Origin: Actinomycetales bacterium Actino_02
GTDB taxonomy: Bacteria; Actinomycetota; Actinomycetes; Propionibacteriales; Propionibacteriaceae
NCBI GenBank assembly: GCA_001603275.1
Contig: LUYM01000017.1
Coordinates: 1-34,503 of the forward strand
Length of the DNA: 34,503 bases
Direction of reading: 5' to 3'
Below the pieces are notes generated by a model. The model ran no database searches and had not been told where the DNA came from. It saw nothing but the letters and a program-made list of their open reading frames with translations. A program made the translations under genes and the position numbers. This document shows, piece after piece, positions 33,739-34,503 of this stretch (position 1 is its first letter; the number at the start of each line of letters is the position of its first letter).

Positions 33739-34410
33739 TCAGAGGAAGCCGATGAGCTGGCGGACGATCAGGGCCAGCGGCAGGCCCAACAGCATGGACG
33801 GGCCGTACGGGTAGGGGACGCCGCGAGCGCGGGTGGCGATCAGGCCCCAGACCACTCCGACCAGGGAGCCGAGCAGGAAGGCCCAAAACATCAGTGGCAG
33901 TGAAGTGGCGCCGGTGATCACGCCCAACACCGCGGCCAGCCGGACGTCCCCGAACCCAAACTGGCCGCCGCTGAAGGAGGAGACCAGCCAGAACAGGGCG
34001 AAGCCGCCGACGCCACCGATGACCGCCCACAGCAGGATGCTCGGATCCATCGACAGCCAGGCGGCCAGGCCGGCGCCGGCGACGGCAAGGCCCAGCCCGA
34101 TGTAGTTCAGCCGCCGCGGCAGCAGGCCGGTGTGGCCATCGATCAGGCCGAGCAGCGGCCCGGCCAGCACCAGGGCAGACCAGGCCAGCCACAGCCGCGG
34201 AGAGGTCAGATAGAAGGCAACCAGCCCGGTAGCCAAGGCCGTCGCTGCGGCTGCGATCCGGAACCCAGGGGAGAGCAGCTCGGCGTACGGCCGCGCGTCC
34301 GGCTCGTCGGGCGGGATCGGCAGCCAGCGCAGGATCGGGCCGGTGAGCGCTGCCACCAGGCCGGCCAAGAGCAGCGCCACCAGTGCGGGAGTGATCGCTT
34401 GCCAGGTCAC
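33739..34410 (-). CDS. Prepilin peptidase, A24 family, short form
   Basis: The 223-aa membrane aspartyl protease has about six to seven hydrophobic segments. The two catalytic aspartates are Asp91 in GLIDGHTGLLPRRLNY and Asp155 in FGFGDVRLAAVLG (GxGD type). It lacks the N-terminal cysteine-rich methylation domain of PilD, as in short archaeal and actinobacterial forms. It would cleave prepilin-like leader peptides at the cytoplasmic side. GTG at 34410 is the start. No pilin, Tad or type II secretion gene is in the window, so its substrates lie elsewhere. Confidence 0.9.
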   Translation of the reverse strand: MTWQAITPALVALLLAGLVAALTGPILRWLPIPPDEPDARPYAELLSPGFRIAAAATALATGLVAFYLTSPRLWLAWSALVLAGPLLGLIDGHTGLLPRRLNYIGLGLAVAGAGLAAWLSMDPSILLWAVIGGVGGFALFWLVSSFSGGQFGFGDVRLAAVLGVITGATSLPLMFWAFLLGSLVGVVWGLIATRARGVPYPYGPSMLLGLPLALIVRQLIGFL

Positions 34411-34419
34411 GGCGGCAGC

Positions 34420-34503
34420 CTACGCGCTCGCTCGGGCCGCGAGTGGGGCACCCGCCGCAGTGCGAGGCGGCCGCGTCGTGACCGGCTGCCCGGCCACCGG
34501 CCG
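34420..34503 (-). CDS. Possible C-terminal end of another gene (partial)
   Basis: From the right edge the minus strand is open for 27 codons with GC-rich third positions and stops at TAG (34420-34422), ten bases before the prepilin peptidase start. The residues are Ala/Pro/Arg/Thr-rich and match nothing I recognise. A second minus frame is also open and ends in a TGA overlapping the GTG at 34410, so the frame is uncertain. In actinobacteria aroE is often near such a peptidase gene, but this tail does not show it. Confidence 0.2.
   Translation of the reverse strand, partial: RPVAGQPVTTRPPRTAAGAPLAARASA

Overview
The window is high-GC DNA, clearly around two-thirds G+C or more. Genes are tightly packed, with many GTG starts and repeated 4-base GTGA/ATGA or TGATG stop/start overlaps. 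Gene content (DUF3043 protein, GuaB1-type reductase, a SucB with two lipoyl domains followed by a binding domain, ErpA, a receiver protein coupled to trpD) points to an actinobacterium. A member of Propionibacteriaceae or a relative is my best guess, but it is an inference. I see no tRNA, rRNA, CRISPR array, phage or transposase gene.

Layout. 1-6.8 kb: the 5' part of sucB (minus, running off the left edge), a small unknown gene, an FAD oxidoreductase and leucyl aminopeptidase as a minus-strand pair, then an iron-type alcohol dehydrogenase and gcvT on plus. 6.96-13.6 kb: a complete histidine-utilisation operon on minus, hutH-hutU-M20 hydrolase-hutF-hutI, with every junction overlapping. A divergent IclR regulator (13.6-14.4 kb) lies across an intergenic region with two palindromes. 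14.4-18.2 kb: an acyl-CoA thioesterase; a CxxC membrane protein plus a coupled small gene behind a copper-repressor-like palindrome, with REP-like repeats on both sides; an ABC-F ATPase; and an unknown gene. 18.2-20.8 kb: a small conserved protein, a DUF3043 membrane protein, a coiled-coil protein coupled to a degenerate glycerate-kinase-like protein, and erpA.

20.8-26.05 kb is the most unusual part. A response regulator/histidine kinase pair is followed by a secreted two-cysteine protein. Next comes a membrane DUF2231 protein fused to an extracytoplasmic cytochrome b5 domain, then a NapH/NosR-like membrane polyferredoxin, then a small exported protein. This looks like a membrane electron-transfer module under two-component control. 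Three GCTTCA boxes at exact 11-base spacing precede the polyferredoxin. That gene ends in a canonical -1 slippery heptamer (A AAG GGG), with a plausible 35-residue continuation in the -1 frame. Two 87-base palindromic repeats, exactly 1600 bases apart, bracket the polyferredoxin segment.

26-34.5 kb: guaB1 (GMP reductase-type, minus), a receiver-like protein translationally coupled to trpD, two coupled aldo/keto reductases divergent from a LysR regulator, a membrane-anchored protein with ten 46-residue TPR-like repeats, and a short prepilin peptidase. The last bases may hold the end of another minus-strand gene.
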